From positions 1-25,252 of IMG/VR virus record IMGVR_UViG_3300025102_004522: 25,252 bases of DNA; one strand, 5' to 3'. Shown here piece after piece: positions 23,136 through 25,252 of the stretch. Below the pieces are notes generated by a model. It searched no databases and was not told the origin of the DNA. It saw nothing but the letters and a program-made list of their open reading frames with translations. Each line of letters begins with the position of its first letter. Position 1 is the stretch's first letter. This stretch comes from a virus. A program made the position numbers and the translations under genes.

Positions 23136-23355
23136 GATCATCCCACGGATCTACTAAATCTTTATTTGCAAAAAATCCTTTGTATACACCGTAACCTGCT
23201 AACAAAATAGTTATCACTGCGATTGAAATCCCAAAAGTATAATCAGGATTAAATGTAAAGTGTGGTATCAATGTTTCATTGCATCTAGCAATTTTATCTG
23301 GATCATTCCAAGTACCAGGTAATGTATACACTGGTGGACACGCTAAAAAAATCAT
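23125..23355 (-). CDS. Single-pass membrane protein, unknown function
   Basis: Encodes 76 aa. The N-terminal part is polar with two Cys (MIFLACPPVYTLPGTWNDPD, KIARCNETLIPH), then a TM segment at about 41-60 (FGISIAVITILLAGYGVYKG) and an acidic tail DPWDDHDD. The start at 23355 overlaps the DUF4385 stop by ATGA; an ORF start at 23370 is 5 codons earlier and less likely. No family recognised. Confidence 0.7.
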   Translation of the reverse strand: MIFLACPPVYTLPGTWNDPDKIARCNETLIPHFTFNPDYTFGISIAVITILLAGYGVYKGFFANKDLVDPWDDHDD

Positions 23356-23813
23356 TCCTCTGATCTCCATTGTTTTCTCATTTTAACATAAATTTCATTT
23401 TTTGCAACTATATCTCTAACTTTCTTAAATACTTGTGCAGACTTAGCATAATCACAAGTAGCATGATCTGGTTCTTGGGGTCTTACATTGCCTTCATCAT
23501 CATATTTCTTTCCTGTGTGATGATTAGCATATCGTCTTGATCGGGTAAATCCCATCTCTAAAAACTTACGACACATATCCATACCGATGAAATCTTTTTC
23601 ATCACGGTAGTCAAGATACATTGCAAAAATTTTATTAGAAGATTTTACTGCTTCATCAGGAGTTTTGAATCTCCAATAATTGCATATATCGTTAGTATAA
23701 GGGCGTACCAATAGTACTCCTTGTTCTCCCCTTCCAATACGATAAAGTTTGCGATTTTCTTCATCTGAAAAATCAAGGGTTTTGTAATCGAGTTCATAAT
23801 CAAATTCTTTCAT
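23352..23813 (-). CDS. DUF4385 family protein
   Basis: Encodes 153 aa. The core matches DUF4385: the YRIGRGEQGVLLVRPYTNDI stretch, CNYWRFKTPDEAVKSSNKIF, then YRDEKDFIGMDMCRKFLEMG and FTRSRRYANHHTGKKYD. The biochemical role of this family is unknown to me; it is common in cyanophages and also found in bacteria. The start at 23813 overlaps the speD stop by ATGA; an ORF start at 23834 would lie inside speD. Confidence 0.87.
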   Translation of the reverse strand: MKEFDYELDYKTLDFSDEENRKLYRIGRGEQGVLLVRPYTNDICNYWRFKTPDEAVKSSNKIFAMYLDYRDEKDFIGMDMCRKFLEMGFTRSRRYANHHTGKKYDDEGNVRPQEPDHATCDYAKSAQVFKKVRDIVAKNEIYVKMRKQWRSEE

Positions 23814-24142
23814 AATGATCTGTCGCAAGTCCATCTTCGGACTTCCATTGCTTTGAATTGGTTTCTTAAATATTCTACTGCTGCTTTTGGATCATTGTTA
23901 CTGCTACAAGTAAAAATGTCACATTTTGCAATACCTTTTTCTGGCCATGTATGCATACTAAGATGACTCTCTGCAAGTAATACATAACCAGTCACACCTT
24001 GAGGTTCAAACTTATGAATCTCTGTTTTGATAATTTTACATCCTGCTGCATTTGCTGCGTTTATTAAACTATCTTTTATATAAGTTTCATCATCCAAAAG
24101 ATCTGATGGGCACTCTTTTAAATCAAATAAAACGTGTTTCAT
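23810..24142 (-). CDS. speD: S-adenosylmethionine decarboxylase proenzyme
   Basis: Encodes 110 aa of the short bacterial/archaeal SpeD type. The enzyme self-cleaves at Glu-Ser in LLAESHLSMHTWPEKG (residues about 56-71), making the pyruvoyl group, and produces decarboxylated SAM, the aminopropyl donor for spermidine. The DIFTCSS motif with the conserved Cys follows. Some bacterial versions are 10-20 residues longer, but the core is complete. No speE is in the window, so the host aminopropyltransferase would complete the pathway. speD is a known cyanophage accessory gene. Start is coupled to the His-rich peptide gene by TAATG. Confidence 0.92.
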   Translation of the reverse strand: MKHVLFDLKECPSDLLDDETYIKDSLINAANAAGCKIIKTEIHKFEPQGVTGYVLLAESHLSMHTWPEKGIAKCDIFTCSSNNDPKAAVEYLRNQFKAMEVRRWTCDRSL

Positions 24143-24309
24143 TAATAAGTTTTAGGGTGAGTATTAATATCACCATTATCTATAGTAGCATGATCAACGT
24201 GATCAATATGTTCAATATGACCGTGATCAATATTAATGTGTGCCCCAGTTTCTAAAATGGTTGCAATTCTTTCAAGTGCATCTGCGATGCGATCTGCTGA
24301 TGTGTTCAT
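24142..24309 (-). CDS. His-rich small protein with tripeptide repeat
   Basis: Encodes 55 aa. Residues 1-22 form a helix (MNTSADRIADALERIATILE). Residues 24-51 hold 7 His; 32-40 are three repeats of the type (I/V)-(E/D)-H, preceded by HINIDHGH and followed by ATIDNGDINTH. The spacing of Ile/Val every third residue suggests a small beta-helix-like or metal-binding tail. The gene starts 3 nt after the upstream stop and ends in TAATG with speD. I do not recognise a family; a metal-binding role is only inferred from His content. Confidence 0.75.
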   Translation of the reverse strand: MNTSADRIADALERIATILETGAHINIDHGHIEHIDHVDHATIDNGDINTHPKTY

Positions 24310-24312
24310 AAT

Positions 24313-24852
24313 TTAGGATATCCAATTTGGTTTACGAGATGGATTGCGGAGGTAATTTGCTGCAACCCAAGGTTTAGATGCAATGTATCTTTTGTAAGCA
24401 GTGAAGATATCAATGCTTTTATCAAGTTTAAATTCATCAGGTCCTGCAAAGGCAAATTTCTTTACATCTCTGTGAATAGATAAGTCTTGTTTTGTTTTAT
24501 CAAAGAAGACTTGTCTTGCTTCTTGTATTGTAGCAGAACATGAATGTATTTTTCCATACCTTTTAAAGTATTCATAACATAATGCAACACCGTGTGCAAT
24601 TAATAACCATGCAGTCTTATTAATATCCTCTGCTGCCCATACTGTACAGGGATGTCCACGGAAAGCACCTTTCTTGGTGTTGTAAGGTGATCCGTCTTTC
24701 TTATGGAGCAATTCATCACCCCAATTGTAATACCACTTAGAATAGACTACAGCCAACATTTGACAAGTCTCTAATGGCATTTTGACTACATGTTTGTCAG
24801 GTAGAACCTCTGCTGATTTATAAGGGCAAGGTTCAGTCACGAATACATTCAT
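24313..24852 (-). CDS. Conserved phage protein (FVTxxxPxxSAE...DKHVVKM family)
   Basis: Encodes 179 aa. The N-terminus MNVFVTEPCPYKSAEVLPDK and HVVKMPLETCQMLAVV, then the HPCTVWAAEDINKTAWLLIA segment and HGVALCYEYFKRYGKIHSC, define a family widely present in T4-like and other marine phages. I recall annotations of pyrimidine-dimer glycosylase-like for some members, but the link is weak. Start at 24852 fits the family (MN[VI]FVT); an ORF extension to 24885 runs through a terminator-like hairpin and is rejected. First gene of the unit ending with hsp20. Confidence 0.78.
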   Translation of the reverse strand: MNVFVTEPCPYKSAEVLPDKHVVKMPLETCQMLAVVYSKWYYNWGDELLHKKDGSPYNTKKGAFRGHPCTVWAAEDINKTAWLLIAHGVALCYEYFKRYGKIHSCSATIQEARQVFFDKTKQDLSIHRDVKKFAFAGPDEFKLDKSIDIFTAYKRYIASKPWVAANYLRNPSRKPNWIS

Positions 24853-24858
24853 AATAAA

Positions 24859-24886
24859 AATGGAAATAAGTTTCCTTACTTCCATT
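24859..24886 (-). terminator. Terminator-like hairpin after purS
   Basis: On the minus strand, arm 24886-24875 pairs with 24870-24859 (12 bp with one G-U), closing a GAAA tetraloop, followed by T residues to 24856. It lies 27 nt after the purS stop and only 6 nt before the next start codon, so it should end read-through from purS. A start-codon-proximal regulatory hairpin is the alternative. Confidence 0.7.
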
Positions 24887-24912
24887 ATAACATTGGTTTT
24901 ACTTTTTGCAAA
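24884..24912 (-). promoter_or_regulatory. Sigma70-type promoter overlapping the hairpin
   Basis: On the minus strand: -35-like TTTGCA (24912-24907, 4 of 6), 17-nt spacer, perfect -10 TATAAT (24889-24884). The start would fall near 24877, inside the hairpin arm, so transcripts begun here do not carry the full stem. It would serve the unit from 24852 to hsp20. Confidence 0.6.
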
Positions 24913-25173
24913 TTATTTTATAATTTCTTCCAAATCATATTCCCAGTCTTCAATTACAATATTAGCAAATAATCTATCACTAAGTATATCCAATTGTTCC
25001 TCTGCTTTTTTTCTATCTTCTGCATCAAAAGTTAATTCAATCAGTTTATTAAGCCTTAACCTATCTACTTTAATATCAGGTGCAACTCTATTAACATTTG
25101 CTCTGACCGCATTTCCTGCAGCATCAGATACAGACTCTCTTAGTCTGATATAAACTGTTGCTTTAAACTTCAT
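24913..25173 (-). CDS. purS: FGAM synthase subunit PurS
   Basis: Encodes 86 aa, the size of PurS. PurS is the small subunit that joins PurL and PurQ in phosphoribosylformylglycinamidine synthase, step 4 of purine synthesis. The match covers the whole chain: MKFKATVYIRLRESVSDAAG, the RLRLNKLIELTFDA middle, and SDRLFANIVIEDWEYDL at the end. No purL or purQ is in the window; they may lie elsewhere in the phage, or the host enzymes may be used. Overlaps the upstream gene by 11 nt. Confidence 0.87.
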   Translation of the reverse strand: MKFKATVYIRLRESVSDAAGNAVRANVNRVAPDIKVDRLRLNKLIELTFDAEDRKKAEEQLDILSDRLFANIVIEDWEYDLEEIIK

Positions 25174-25252
25174 TTTTTTTCTGTTCTTTCATATACTCTT
25201 CCCTACCATCTTTGGTAAACACCTTTTTCTCATAATCAAAGTAAGGATGAGG
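25163..25252 (-). CDS. C-terminal end of an unidentified gene
   Basis: An open frame enters from the right edge and codes for PHPYFDYEKKVFTKDGREEY then MKEQKKNEV before the stop. It overlaps purS by 11 nt, an arrangement repeated at other gene pairs here, which supports it as the real upstream gene. The charged tail has no recognisable motif and the rest of the gene is outside the window. Confidence 0.55.
   Translation of the reverse strand, partial: PHPYFDYEKKVFTKDGREEYMKEQKKNEV

Overview
The window looks like the replication and early-metabolism region of a T4-like myovirus of marine picocyanobacteria (Prochlorococcus/Synechococcus). The sequence shows an AT-rich, gap-poor block of about 40 genes, all read from the minus strand. 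It carries the T4 replisome set: gp44 and gp62 clamp loader, RegA, gp43 polymerase, UvsX, gp41 helicase and the start of gp61 primase. Among these lie host-like metabolic genes (speD, purS, pyrE, mazG, hsp20, a phosphomannomutase-type HAD enzyme, and a full-length glycine decarboxylase gcvP), a Dam methylase, and small proteins I recognise as typical of marine cyanomyoviruses. No photosystem gene, tRNA, insertion sequence, CRISPR array or rRNA was seen. The host assignment is an inference from gene content.

Layout in transcription order (right to left). (1) 25252-24913: the end of an unidentified gene and purS. A terminator-like hairpin overlaps a sigma70-like promoter at 24859-24912. (2) 24852-15290: a very compact unit with a conserved phage protein, a His-rich peptide, speD, DUF4385, four small proteins, gp44, an Sm-like protein, a membrane protein, dam, gcvP, gp62, regA, a 54-aa protein, a PMM-like HAD enzyme and hsp20. 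It ends in a strong intrinsic terminator at 15239-15263. (3) A strong promoter (-35 inside the terminator loop, extended -10) and a structured leader of roughly 87 nt open the next unit, 15135-7567: two Sm-like proteins, gp43, a 53-aa protein, a cytidylyltransferase, pyrE, a zinc ribbon, uvsX, gp41, a 67-aa protein, mazG and a 67-aa protein. (4) 7558-1188: late-type genes with T4-like late promoter motifs (NATAAATA) before several of them, encoding Lys-rich modular virion-type proteins and a structural protein. (5) 1164-1: three small proteins and the N-terminus of gp61.

How it works together (inference): the metabolic genes interleaved with the replisome fit a program that feeds nucleotide synthesis. 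GcvP would yield one-carbon units, PurS acts in purine synthesis, PyrE in pyrimidine synthesis, SpeD makes the propylamine donor for polyamines, and MazG is a nucleotide pyrophosphohydrolase. Most genes overlap by 1 nt (TAATG), 4 nt (ATGA) or 11 nt, which suggests translational coupling. No stretch above 300 bases lacks a gene; the largest gap, 15136-15289, holds the terminator, promoter and leader. Most notable are gcvP placed between the two clamp-loader genes, the terminator-promoter-leader junction with Dam sites around its -35, and a perfect 27-bp in-frame duplication of the catalytic motif of the cytidylyltransferase.
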